From an uncultured Rhodobacter sp. (lineage in GTDB: Bacteria; Pseudomonadota; Alphaproteobacteria; Rhodobacterales; Rhodobacteraceae), in NCBI GenBank assembly GCA_937901435.1, contig CALGTJ010000714.1, positions 8,136-72,135 of the forward strand: a stretch of DNA of 64,000 nt, read 5' to 3'. A program made the translations under genes and the position numbers. Under the pieces are notes generated by a model that was given only the letters and a program-made list of their open reading frames with translations, ran no database searches and was not told the origin of the DNA. Of this stretch, positions 52,824-61,012 are shown one piece after another (the stretch's first letter is position 1; each line of letters opens with the position of its first letter).

Positions 52824-54356
52824 CTACGCGGCCTCGCCACTGACGCCGGCCATCAGCAGGCCAAGTTCGCGTTCGTTTGTCTCGCCGGGCAGGCGTTCGC
52901 CCATGATCTTGCCGTCAAACATCACCGCGATGCGGTCGGACAGGGCCATGATCTCGTCCAGTTCGACCGAAACCAGCAGGATCGCCTTGCCCTGATCGCG
53001 CAGGGCGATGATCTGTTGGTGGATGAATTCGATCGCGCCGATATCCACGCCGCGCGTGGGCTGGCCGATCAGCAAAAGATCCGGGTTGCGGGTCATTTCG
53101 CGGGCCAGAACCACTTTTTGCTGGTTCCCGCCAGAGAAGCTTTTGGCCTGCAAACGCGGGTTCGGCGGGCGCACGTCGAATTCTGCCATCCGCTTTTCCG
53201 TCTCGGCGCGGATCGCGGCGTTGTCCATCATCACGCCGTTTTTCTGATACCGTGGATCGTTGTGATAGCCGAAAATAGCGTTCTCCCACGCGAAAAAGTC
53301 CATGATCAGGCCAAGGTGTTGGCGGTCCTCGGGCACATGGGCAATGCCATGGGCACGGCGCGACTGGCCATCCGAATACTTGCCGGTCAGGTCGATTTCA
53401 TTGCCATTCACGCGCACACTTCCGGTGCCCGTGGTGATGCCACCCAGTACCTCTAACAGTTCGGACTGCCCGTTCCCGGCGACGCCCGCGATGCCAAGGA
53501 TTTCCCCGGCGCGCACGTTTAACGATATGCCCCGCAGGCGTTCGACCTTATCCTCGTCCACAACACGCAGGTTCTCGACTTCGAGAATGATCTGCTTTGG
53601 TTCTGCGGGCTTCTTATTCACGCGTAGCAAGACCTTACGTCCGACCATCAGCTCTGCCAGTTGCTCGGGAGAGGTCTCTGCTGTCGTCACCGTCGCCACC
53701 ATCTCGCCGCGTCGCATGACACTGACCGTATCGGTGATTTCCATGATCTCGCGCAATTTATGAGTGATCAGGATGATCGTCTTGCCCTGTTCGCGCAGCC
53801 CTTCGAGGATGCGGAACAGGTGATCGGCCTCGGCGGGGGTCAACACGCCGGTGGGTTCGTCGAGGATCAGGATATTGGCCTGACGATAGAGCGCCTTGAG
53901 GATCTCGACCCGCTGCTGCATGCCAACACCCAGATCTTCAATCAGCGCGTCAGGGTCGACGTTCAACTCGTATTCTGACGCGAGCCGTTTGAGTTCCTTG
54001 CGGGCCTTGGCGAGCGAGGGTCGCAACAGCGCGCCATCCTCTGCGCCAAGGATGATATTTTCCAGAACGGTAAAGTTCTGCACGAGTTTGAAATGCTGGA
54101 ACACCATCCCGATGCCTGCCGCAATCGCGGCCTGACTGTCGCGGATGGTGGTCTTGTTGCCGTTGATAAAGATGTCGCCGGAATCTGCCTGATAAAACCC
54201 GTAGAGAATCGACATCAGGGTCGATTTGCCTGCGCCGTTCTCGCCGATGATGCCATGGATCGTGCCGGGCATGACCTTGATCGCAATGTCTTTATTGGCC
54301 TGCACTGGACCAAAGGCCTTGGAAATCCCCACCAGTTCAATTGCCGCAGCGCTCAT
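52824..54356 (-). CDS. ABC transporter ATPase, two-domain (nucleoside/BMP type)
   Basis: 510 residues with two nucleotide-binding domains. Domain 1 has Walker A GENGAGKST, signature LGVGMQQRVEILKAL and Walker B ILILDEPTGVL. Domain 2 has the degenerate Walker A GVAGNGQSE typical of RbsA/YufO-type ATPases, signature FSGGNQQKVVLAREM and LLIGQPTRGVDIGA. It energises uptake by the two permeases. The ATG overlaps the upstream stop by 4 nt. Confidence 0.94.
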   Translation of the reverse strand: MSAAAIELVGISKAFGPVQANKDIAIKVMPGTIHGIIGENGAGKSTLMSILYGFYQADSGDIFINGNKTTIRDSQAAIAAGIGMVFQHFKLVQNFTVLENIILGAEDGALLRPSLAKARKELKRLASEYELNVDPDALIEDLGVGMQQRVEILKALYRQANILILDEPTGVLTPAEADHLFRILEGLREQGKTIILITHKLREIMEITDTVSVMRRGEMVATVTTAETSPEQLAELMVGRKVLLRVNKKPAEPKQIILEVENLRVVDEDKVERLRGISLNVRAGEILGIAGVAGNGQSELLEVLGGITTGTGSVRVNGNEIDLTGKYSDGQSRRAHGIAHVPEDRQHLGLIMDFFAWENAIFGYHNDPRYQKNGVMMDNAAIRAETEKRMAEFDVRPPNPRLQAKSFSGGNQQKVVLAREMTRNPDLLLIGQPTRGVDIGAIEFIHQQIIALRDQGKAILLVSVELDEIMALSDRIAVMFDGKIMGERLPGETNERELGLLMAGVSGEAA

Positions 54357-54712
54357 TGGGCACCTTTGCCCGCGTATCCAACCATCCGCGCGATTTTCCC
54401 GTTTTCGTCAAGATCTGCGAAATACTGCCCGATCTGCTGCATCTCGGGACTCATGGCAAACACCACAGTTGCGCGGACATGGCCTAGTTTCTCATCAATG
54501 GGATCCTTGACGAAGACGGACGCACCCGGAGGGCACATGCCTAGGAAATTCGCGGCATAAGCGTCCATGCCTGCAACATCGGTGATCGGACCGGAGGTCA
54601 TCGGATCAACATAATAGAAGTCGCCAGAGACAGCCGAGGCGATCAGATCGCGCCGGCTGTCTGCATCTTGTGTTGTCCAAGCCGTAAAGAAGTTGGTCAG
54701 AGATGTGCTCAT
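54353..54712 (-). CDS. NTF2/SnoaL-like protein within the ABC operon
   Basis: 119 residues with the alpha-beta pattern of the NTF2-like fold (LTNFFTAWTTQDADSRRDLI, FYYVDPMTSGPITDVAGMDAYAANF, a terminal GKIARMVGYAG strand). No signal peptide is seen. The gene sits between the binding protein and the ATPase and overlaps the ATPase by 4 nt, an unusual partner for such a transporter. It might process an imported nucleoside. Confidence 0.72.
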   Translation of the reverse strand: MSTSLTNFFTAWTTQDADSRRDLIASAVSGDFYYVDPMTSGPITDVAGMDAYAANFLGMCPPGASVFVKDPIDEKLGHVRATVVFAMSPEMQQIGQYFADLDENGKIARMVGYAGKGAQ

Positions 54713-54742
54713 ACGAAGGTCCTTACGGCTTGGAGACGTGGT

Positions 54743-55735
54743 TTACATCACAGGGCAGCTGTCGTCGCTGGTATAGTCATGGACGGTGATTTCGCCCGCT
54801 ATGATCTTGGCGCGTGCCTCGTCAACGGCCGCCTGCATCTCTTCGGTGATCAGGTCTGCGTTGTTCTCGTCGATGGAATACCCAACACCCTCAGAGGCCA
54901 GATCCATCACGTTGATGCCGGGCTCGAACCCGTCAACGCCGTCTTTGAACACATTGTAGGTGGCATTGTCGACCCGCTTTAACATCGAGGTCAGAACCGA
55001 ACCGGGGTGCATGTAGTTCTGGTTGCTGTCCACACCGATTGAAAAGATCCCGGCATCCGCAGCGGCCTGCAAAACACCGACACCGGTCCCGCCAGCGGCG
55101 GCAAACACCACGTCAGAGCCCTGATCGACCTGACCGCGTGTCAACTCGCCCCCCTTGACCGGATCGTTCCAGGCCGCAGGCGTGGTGCCCGTCATGTTCT
55201 GGATCATTTTGATCTCTGGATTGGCGGCTTTTGCGCCCTGCACATAGCCACAGGCAAACTTGCGGATCAACGGGACATCCATACCACCGACAAAGCTGAC
55301 AGTGCCGGTTTTTGACGCCATCGCGGCCAGCATACCGACGAGATAGCTGCCCTCATGTTCCGAATAGACGATGGATTTCACGTTTGGCGCATCCACGACC
55401 ATGTCGACGATGGCAAACTTGGTGTCCGGATAATCGGGCGCGACCTTTTCAAGAGTCGAGCCGTTCATGAAGCCAAGCACAACAACCGGGTTCGCGCCAC
55501 GCTCTGCCATCTTGCGCATGTTCTGTTCGCGCTGTGCCTCGGACTGAAGCTCTGTCTCGGTATAGGTGCCGCCGGTCTCTTCGATCCAACGCATGGCACC
55601 GTTATAGGCCGCTTCGTTAAAGGATTTGTCGAACTTGCCACCAAGGTCGATGATCAGGCCGGGCTCTGCCAAAGCACCAGATGCCCCAAAGGCAAGGGCT
55701 GCGCCAGCACTTAGAAATTTCTGCATCAGGGTCAT
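54743..55735 (-). CDS. BMP-family ABC transporter solute-binding protein
   Basis: 330 residues with a signal peptide (cleavage after ALA; ATG at 55726 is also possible). BMP/PnrA motifs are DLGGKFDKSFNEAAYNGA, the VDMVVDAPNVKSIVYSEHEGSYLVGMLAA region and AAGGTGVGVLQAA. It binds nucleosides or related ligands in the periplasm for the permease/ATPase genes that follow. Confidence 0.92.
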   Translation of the reverse strand: MTLMQKFLSAGAALAFGASGALAEPGLIIDLGGKFDKSFNEAAYNGAMRWIEETGGTYTETELQSEAQREQNMRKMAERGANPVVVLGFMNGSTLEKVAPDYPDTKFAIVDMVVDAPNVKSIVYSEHEGSYLVGMLAAMASKTGTVSFVGGMDVPLIRKFACGYVQGAKAANPEIKMIQNMTGTTPAAWNDPVKGGELTRGQVDQGSDVVFAAAGGTGVGVLQAAADAGIFSIGVDSNQNYMHPGSVLTSMLKRVDNATYNVFKDGVDGFEPGINVMDLASEGVGYSIDENNADLITEEMQAAVDEARAKIIAGEITVHDYTSDDSCPVM

Positions 55736-55912
55736 GAAGGGTCTCCCAGTTGGATAAGGGGGACCGGATGGTCCGGCGCCCCCGGAATTGCGAGCAGATC
55801 ACTCGTTGATGGGGCGAATTAGGACCGGGTCACGCCAAAGGGTCAATAGCTATTTAACCATTCAAGGCACAGAGCGGCGCTGGGGTGATAGATTCTGGGT
55901 ATTGACGTAAAG

Positions 55913-56332
55913 TCAGGCGGAATGCAGGTTTTTTTTCATCAGGATCGCGTCAATTTTCACCCCTTCAGGGGTCGTGTAATACCGTGGCCTGCGCCCAGAT
56001 TCGGTGTAGCCCGACACCGTATATAGGGCCAAAGCCCCGGTGTTGCCCGCGGCCACCTCTAAAAAAGCCGTATCCGCCTGTCTTGCCAAAGCTTGCGTTG
56101 CAAAAGCCTCTGCCAACCTCCGCCCCACCCCGGCCCGCCGATGGTCCGGGTCTACGGCAAGGGTCAGCAGTTCAGCCTCTCCGACAACCGCGCGACCCAG
56201 CACAAAGCCCGCAGGCTCTGTGCAAAAAAAATAGCCCGCATCCCCCAGAAATTGCCCAAATTCCGCCTCGGACCACGGGCGCGGTGTCGTGAAACATCGC
56301 GCATGAAGGGCGGCAAGCTCTGCGGCGGTCAC
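55913..56332 (-). CDS. rimI: GNAT acetyltransferase, RimI-like
   Basis: 139 residues with the acetyl-CoA motif VDPDHRRAGVGRRL and a C-terminal GALALYTVSGYTESGRRPRYY typical of RimI. RimI acetylates the N-terminal alanine of ribosomal protein S18. It overlaps tsaB by 4 nt, a common pairing. Confidence 0.87.
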   Translation of the reverse strand: MTAAELAALHARCFTTPRPWSEAEFGQFLGDAGYFFCTEPAGFVLGRAVVGEAELLTLAVDPDHRRAGVGRRLAEAFATQALARQADTAFLEVAAGNTGALALYTVSGYTESGRRPRYYTTPEGVKIDAILMKKNLHSA

Positions 56333-56985
56333 GGCAATATCGCCGGCGCCAGATCGCGCGACGGGGCCGCATCCGCTCCGCGCAGATACAGGGGTGCAGG
56401 GCGCGGCAGGTCTAAAATGTGCATCCTGCTATGGGCGATATGCGCAATCGCCTGTGCGCCGGACATCTGCACCGTCACCGGATGACCCGCGCAAAGTGCT
56501 GCAATTTCATCGTTGCGATGACCGACACAAGACGGCTCTGCCCCGGCCGGAATCGGGGGCAGGGTCTGGATATCGCAAAGCACAGGACTGCTGTGCGCGC
56601 CGGTCCAGAAGGCCTGAACGTATAATCCATCACGTCGTGCATCCAACGATGACACCACCACGCCGGGCACCCCAAAGGCCTGCGCCTCAAGCGTGCTTAC
56701 CCCAACAGCCGGAACGCCAAGGCTTAACGCCAATCCGCGCGCGGCGGATACGGCAATGCGGATCCCGGTGAAATTCCCCGGCCCGATCCCGACTCCAAGT
56801 GCGGCCAGATCGCGCCAGCCCACAGCCGCCTCGGCCAGAACCTCTTCTAGCAAAGGCATCAACCGTTCAGCCTGCCCCTTGGCCATATCCTCGTGACGGT
56901 CCACAAGAACCCTGTCGCCAGACAACAAAACGGCCGCACAATGGGCGGCCGATGTGTCAAATCCCAGAATCAGAGCGTCAGGCAA
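56329..56985 (-). CDS. tsaB: tRNA threonylcarbamoyladenosine biosynthesis protein TsaB
   Basis: 218 residues. The ASKHA-type N-terminus LGFDTSAAHCAAVLL, GVGIGPGNFTGIRIAVSAARGLAL and GVSTLEAQA are diagnostic of TsaB. It works with TsaC, D and E in making t6A37 on tRNAs reading ANN codons. It overlaps the NifU gene by 8 nt and rimI by 4 nt. Confidence 0.93.
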   Translation of the reverse strand: MPDALILGFDTSAAHCAAVLLSGDRVLVDRHEDMAKGQAERLMPLLEEVLAEAAVGWRDLAALGVGIGPGNFTGIRIAVSAARGLALSLGVPAVGVSTLEAQAFGVPGVVVSSLDARRDGLYVQAFWTGAHSSPVLCDIQTLPPIPAGAEPSCVGHRNDEIAALCAGHPVTVQMSGAQAIAHIAHSRMHILDLPRPAPLYLRGADAAPSRDLAPAILP

Positions 56986-57532
56986 CAGGCCGAACCTCCA
57001 GAACCTCCGGAATATAATGGCGCAGCAGGTTCTCGATGCCCATCTTCAGCGTCAAGGTCGACGAGGGACAGCCCGCGCAGGCACCTTGCATATGCAAATA
57101 GACGATGCCGCGATCAAAGCCGTGGAACGTGATATCGCCGCCATCCTGTGCCACTGCCGGGCGGACCCGCGTGTCCAGCAACTCTTTGATCTGGCCGACA
57201 ATCTCGCCGTCAGGCCCATCATGCGCCGCATGGCCAGAGGCGCTTTCCCCGGTCATTACAGGCTGGCCGGATTGATAATGCTCCATGATCGCCCCAAGGA
57301 TCGCAGGCTTGATGTGATCCCAAGCCACGGCTTCATCCTTGGTCACAGTGACAAAATCCGTCCCAAAGAACACGCCGGCCACGCCACTGATCGCAAAAAT
57401 CCGCGTCGCCAGCGGCGAGTCGCCAGCCGTCCCATTCGTCGGAAAGTCAGCCGTGCCCGCGTCCAGAACGGTCTGGCCGGGCAGGAACTTCAGCGTTGCC
57501 GGGTTCGGAGTCGATTCAGTCTGGATAAACAT
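56978..57532 (-). CDS. NifU/Nfu family Fe-S scaffold or carrier protein
   Basis: 184 residues: an N-terminal Nfu_N domain (MFIQTESTPNPATLKFLPGQ) and a C-terminal NifU domain with the cluster ligands in CAGCPSSTLTLKMGIE (CxxC). This architecture carries assembled Fe-S clusters to apoproteins. An ICE/Irr-like palindrome 56 nt upstream suggests iron control. Confidence 0.92.
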   Translation of the reverse strand: MFIQTESTPNPATLKFLPGQTVLDAGTADFPTNGTAGDSPLATRIFAISGVAGVFFGTDFVTVTKDEAVAWDHIKPAILGAIMEHYQSGQPVMTGESASGHAAHDGPDGEIVGQIKELLDTRVRPAVAQDGGDITFHGFDRGIVYLHMQGACAGCPSSTLTLKMGIENLLRHYIPEVLEVRPVA

Positions 57533-57557
57533 GTCAGAGTCCTTTTGTCAGAATTCT

Positions 57558-57606
57558 CATATGCGCGCACAGCCCTTGCAAGTCAAGGTTTAGAACGATT
57601 CTAAAC
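57558..57606 (-). promoter_or_regulatory. Promoter of the NifU operon with ICE/Irr-like palindrome
   Basis: GTTTAGAA-CGA-TTCTAAAC (57588-57606) is a perfect 8+3+8 inverted repeat and matches the Irr box/ICE consensus of alphaproteobacteria as I remember it (TTTAGAA-N3-TTCTAAA). Just downstream on the minus strand, TTGACT (57586-57581) and CATATG (57563-57558) form a possible promoter with a 17-nt spacer. Confidence 0.68.
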
Positions 57607-57729
57607 GCGCACTTCTTCTGTTCTCAAATGTCCCGGGAGGTTGCTCTTTGGGCAACGGGGCAGCGCCCCACACCGCACAAAGTGCCAGATATGCGCGCCT
57701 GAAGGGCGCTCAATTTGGTCAAAGGCGGC

Positions 57730-58185
57730 TCAGGTCACCGCCTCCAGCCGCTCTTTGGACAACTCACCCGGCACAATCGTGATCGGCATCGGCAGACTGC
57801 CCGAGGCGCGCGACATCTGCGTCACCAAAGGGCCGGGGCCGGATTTGTCATCGCCCGCGCCCAGCACCAGAATGCCGATCTCGCCGTCTTCGCGGATCTG
57901 GCTCAGGATCTCAGGCACGGCCTCGCCCTCGCGGATCACCAATTCGGGGTCCACGTTCTGCTTGTCGCGCATCCATTTGGCAAAGACTTCGAAATGGGCG
58001 TGAATACGCTCTCGCGCCTCTTCACGCATGATATTGCCAACGCCGATCCAGTGCTGGAACTCGTCGGGCGGAATGATCGACAGCACCTGTACACCGCCAC
58101 CTGTCTTTGCGGCGCGCATCGCTGCAAACCGCATCGCGTTCAGGCATTCACGGGTGTCATCAAGGACAACAAGAAATTTACGCAT
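57730..58185 (-). CDS. Universal stress protein family
   Basis: 151 residues of UspA fold: KFLVVLDDTRECLNAMRFAAMRA at the N-terminus and ILVLGAGDDKSGPGPLV near the C-terminus, close to the ATP-binding GxxGxG(S/T) region. Probably a cytoplasmic ATP-binding stress protein. It stands alone between the NifU and ornithine cyclodeaminase genes. Confidence 0.88.
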   Translation of the reverse strand: MRKFLVVLDDTRECLNAMRFAAMRAAKTGGGVQVLSIIPPDEFQHWIGVGNIMREEARERIHAHFEVFAKWMRDKQNVDPELVIREGEAVPEILSQIREDGEIGILVLGAGDDKSGPGPLVTQMSRASGSLPMPITIVPGELSKERLEAVT

Positions 58186-58246
58186 GTCTCGCTCCGATTC
58201 AGACCGGGATCATTGCCGTTTCACAGCGTTCTGACAATAGCCGCGT

Positions 58247-59227
58247 TCAACCTGCGTCGTTTGGGGGCACTTTCAGACCCGCGTGCCGGGTTTGGGCGCG
58301 CTCGACGACAAGGGCGGTCGCCGCATAGTCCCCCAGTGCAATCCCGCGAAAGGCAAAGCAGTTTGGCTTGTCCGGATCATGGGCAATGGCAGGTGTGCCG
58401 CGCAAAAGCCCGGTCAGATCGGTTTGCACAAGCTCTGGCGGGGCCAGCTTTTTCTCGATGCTGTCCTCTTGATCCTGATCGTCGATCACCAGTGTGCCAA
58501 AGGCGCTCATACTGTCCTGATGCCATGGGATGCCCAGATCCGTGATGGCGGCGAAAGATCTGGGTTTCATCCAGCCCGCATCCAGAAACGGTTTGATCGT
58601 GTAATCCAGCGTCACCGAGGTCACCACCAGATCGGCCCCGCGCAGCGCCTCTTCGGGGGTTTGCGCGGCCACGGCCCGCAGCCCCATTTCCTGAGCGACA
58701 TGGCATAGCTTGTCGCGGTTGGTCTGTCCCCGTCCAAAGGCCCGCACCTCTGTCAGCGGAAACAGTTCTGCAAACGCCGCCAGATGGCTATGGGCCTGCA
58801 CCCCGGTTCCAATGAAGGCCACAGAGGTGGACGCCGGATTAGCCAGACGCCGCGCGGCAACGGTGGACAGGGCAGCGGTGCGCACGGCAGTGACCCAATT
58901 GGCGTCAATGATCGCCTTGAGCATCCCGGTATCGGCATCCATCGCCATGATAGATCCGTTGATCGCAGGCAGTCCAAGCCGCGCGCCAACTGTGGTGACA
59001 GTGACCGCCTTGAGCACGGTCAAACGCTCGCGATCGCCAACCGCGAGGGTCGACATCATATAGCGCCCGTCCCCCGGCATGATGGCGGATTTGGGCGCGG
59101 TGTGCAGACGCCCGGCGATCTTGTCGCGCAGCGCCAGTTCAATCGCATCGGCCACCTCTGCAGGCGTGATCCCTAGCCCGTTCAGCGCGTCATCGGACAG
59201 GTAGACGAAGTCTTTGTTCACATGCAT
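58247..59227 (-). CDS. Ornithine cyclodeaminase / mu-crystallin family protein
   Basis: 326 residues. Motifs include GDRERLTVLKAVTV, the NAD-site FIGTGVQAHSHL, NWVTAVRTAALSTVAAR and the GADLVVTSVT segment. The family covers ornithine cyclodeaminase, alanine dehydrogenase and ketimine reductases. It follows the aminotransferase gene by 39 nt on the same strand, which suggests a shared role in amino acid metabolism. Confidence 0.88.
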   Translation of the reverse strand: MHVNKDFVYLSDDALNGLGITPAEVADAIELALRDKIAGRLHTAPKSAIMPGDGRYMMSTLAVGDRERLTVLKAVTVTTVGARLGLPAINGSIMAMDADTGMLKAIIDANWVTAVRTAALSTVAARRLANPASTSVAFIGTGVQAHSHLAAFAELFPLTEVRAFGRGQTNRDKLCHVAQEMGLRAVAAQTPEEALRGADLVVTSVTLDYTIKPFLDAGWMKPRSFAAITDLGIPWHQDSMSAFGTLVIDDQDQEDSIEKKLAPPELVQTDLTGLLRGTPAIAHDPDKPNCFAFRGIALGDYAATALVVERAQTRHAGLKVPPNDAG

Positions 59228-59266
59228 CGCAGCCTCCTTGGCTTGTTGGGATTAGGGGTGCTGTGT

Positions 59267-60127
59267 TTAGCCAGAATGCGCCCAATCCCAATACAATTCA
59301 CGCACCCGCCGCGCGACTGGGCCGATCTGGTATTGGGTGCCATCAAACTCTGTCACTGGGGTTACCTTGGACATATTCCCGGTCATGAACACCTCATCCG
59401 CCCCGCGAAAATCGTCAAAACTCAGGACGGTCTCATGCACCTTTGCGCCATCGTCGCGCAGGTTTGCGATATGCCGTGACCGGGTGATACCAGCCAAGAA
59501 CGTCCCGTTGGGCACAGGCGTGAATACCTCGCCATCCTTGACCATGAACACATTTGCCGTAGCACTTTCCGCCACATTGCCAAGCGCATCCGCGACCAGG
59601 GTGTTGTTGTACCCCTTAGAGGCCGCCTCTGCCAGCATCCGGGCATTATTGGGATAGAGACAGCCCGCCTTGGCATTCACCACAGAGCTTTCCAGCACGG
59701 GACGCCGGAACCGGGTGGTGGTCAGCCGGGCTGAGGCCTCTGGTGGGGCCATCGGGATCGCCTCCAGGCAGATGCAAAACCCGGTCGGCCCAATGAGCGG
59801 TAGCACCGCCATCGGCGTGCCTTCCAGCGCCCAGTACATTGGGCGAATGTAGACGGCGGTGTCCTTGGGATAGGCCTTTAGCCCTTCGTGGACGATGGCG
59901 ACCATATCTTCGACACTCACGCTGGGCATAATCATCAGCGCCTCGGCAGAGCGGTTCACGCGGGCGCAATGCGCCTCTAGGTCCGGGCAGACCCCGTCGA
60001 AATACCGCGCGCCGTCAAACACGGTCGTGCCCAGCCAAGACCCATGATCCGCCGCGCGCATGATGGGGACGTTGCCCTCGTGCCATGTGCCTTCAAAATA
60101 GGTGCGGATATCGGTGCCTGTGGCCAT
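59267..60127 (-). CDS. Branched-chain aminotransferase-like enzyme (class IV)
   Basis: 286 residues from the ATG at 60127; the frame extends upstream without support. It is a fold-type IV PLP enzyme with Lys153 (NAKAGCLYPNN) as the Schiff-base residue, YIRPMYWAL, and the GNVAESATANVFMVKDG phosphate/cofactor segment. Length and motifs suit branched-chain or D-amino acid aminotransferases. Co-oriented with the ornithine cyclodeaminase gene downstream. Confidence 0.87.
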   Translation of the reverse strand: MATGTDIRTYFEGTWHEGNVPIMRAADHGSWLGTTVFDGARYFDGVCPDLEAHCARVNRSAEALMIMPSVSVEDMVAIVHEGLKAYPKDTAVYIRPMYWALEGTPMAVLPLIGPTGFCICLEAIPMAPPEASARLTTTRFRRPVLESSVVNAKAGCLYPNNARMLAEAASKGYNNTLVADALGNVAESATANVFMVKDGEVFTPVPNGTFLAGITRSRHIANLRDDGAKVHETVLSFDDFRGADEVFMTGNMSKVTPVTEFDGTQYQIGPVARRVRELYWDWAHSG

Positions 60128-60169
60128 GCTGGAACTCTCCTGTTTTGCAAAGACTAGGCCCGGCCTTGG

Positions 60170-60210
60170 GCAAGGTCCAGCAAAAGACATGAGCAAGGTC
60201 CAGCAAAAGA
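60170..60210. repeat. 18-bp direct repeat upstream of the aminotransferase gene
   Basis: GCAAGGTCCAGCAAAAGA occurs at 60170-60187 and again, identical, at 60193-60210 (23-bp period). It lies between the aminotransferase start and the terminator hairpin and is probably a recent local duplication, or paired regulatory sites. Confidence 0.75.
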
Positions 60211-60240
60211 GACGCCCCCGGCACAGGGGACCGGGGGCGT
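60205..60240 (-). terminator. Intrinsic terminator after the VOC gene
   Basis: ACGCCCCCGG (60212-60221) pairs perfectly with 60231-60240 across a 9-nt loop. On the minus strand it is followed by CTCTTTTG. It ends transcription from the VOC gene 60397-60915. Confidence 0.75.
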
Positions 60241-60396
60241 TAAGTTGGCCCACTGGGGAAAAGCGGGCTTCAGGAAGTCATGAAATGCGGCCCTAGATCT
60301 GACGGTCTCTGGCCACAGGTCCGTGTCACGACATGATCCAGAATAGCGGTTGAGCGCGCGTGGTCTGTGATTTGGTTAACAGAACCGGATTATTCT

Positions 60397-60915
60397 TTAC
60401 CCCTCTGTGGCCTCATCCCCTGTGGCCTCCCCTGTGGCCTCGTCGATCAGCGCCTGCACATCCAAACGGTCATTGACCATATGCAGCCTGCCATCGGGGT
60501 CTTTGGGCCAGTCCGACATTGGTTTGTCCCGGTACAGTTCGACCCCGTTGCCATCCGGATCACGCAGATAGGCGGCCTCGCTGACACCATGATCGGCGGC
60601 CCCGTCCAGCGCGATCCCCGCTGCCAGAACGCGTTTTACCGCATCCCCAAGGCTGGCGCGGTCGGGATAGAGGAAGGCACTGTGATACAGCCCGGTGTGA
60701 CCGGGGGGCGGCGGCGTGCCAGCCGCACTGTCCCATGTGTTCAACCCGATGTGGTGGTGATAATCGCCAGCGGCCAGAAACGCCGCCTGTGCCCCGTAGC
60801 GTTGGGTGACCTGAAACCGCAGAACGCCGGAATAAAACCCAATCGCGCGGTCCAGATCTGCGACCTTGAGGTGAATATGCCCGACGCGCACGTCGGGATG
60901 AATTGGTGTTGTCAT
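60397..60915 (-). CDS. VOC family protein, extradiol dioxygenase-like
   Basis: 172 residues. The N-terminal HIHLKVADLDRAIGFYSGVL, the GDYHHHIGLNTW segment and RDPDGNGVELYRD give the His, His, Glu metal site of the family. Similar proteins are annotated as catechol 2,3-dioxygenase-like. The C-terminus has a repetitive acidic tail (EATGEATGDEATEG) encoded by three copies of CTGTGGCCTC, a likely repeat expansion. Ends at its own terminator. Confidence 0.83.
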   Translation of the reverse strand: MTTPIHPDVRVGHIHLKVADLDRAIGFYSGVLRFQVTQRYGAQAAFLAAGDYHHHIGLNTWDSAAGTPPPPGHTGLYHSAFLYPDRASLGDAVKRVLAAGIALDGAADHGVSEAAYLRDPDGNGVELYRDKPMSDWPKDPDGRLHMVNDRLDVQALIDEATGEATGDEATEG

Positions 60916-61012
60916 CGTCTGTCTGCCTTACATAGCGATGACATAGAGGTAGGGACACTGTGTGCGGCGCTAAAGACGCTGAAAAGCGCAGAGCCTGTGC
61001 AGACGTTCCGTT

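Noticed and set aside
55736..55912. Possible purine riboswitch before the BMP transporter gene
   Set aside because: There is a GC-rich hairpin near the start, but I could not find the conserved three-way junction bases of a purine riboswitch.
60405..60441. Three copies of CTGTGGCCTC as a possible regulatory array
   Set aside because: They lie inside the 3' coding end of the VOC gene with uneven spacing (15 and 12 nt) and simply encode an acidic repetitive tail.
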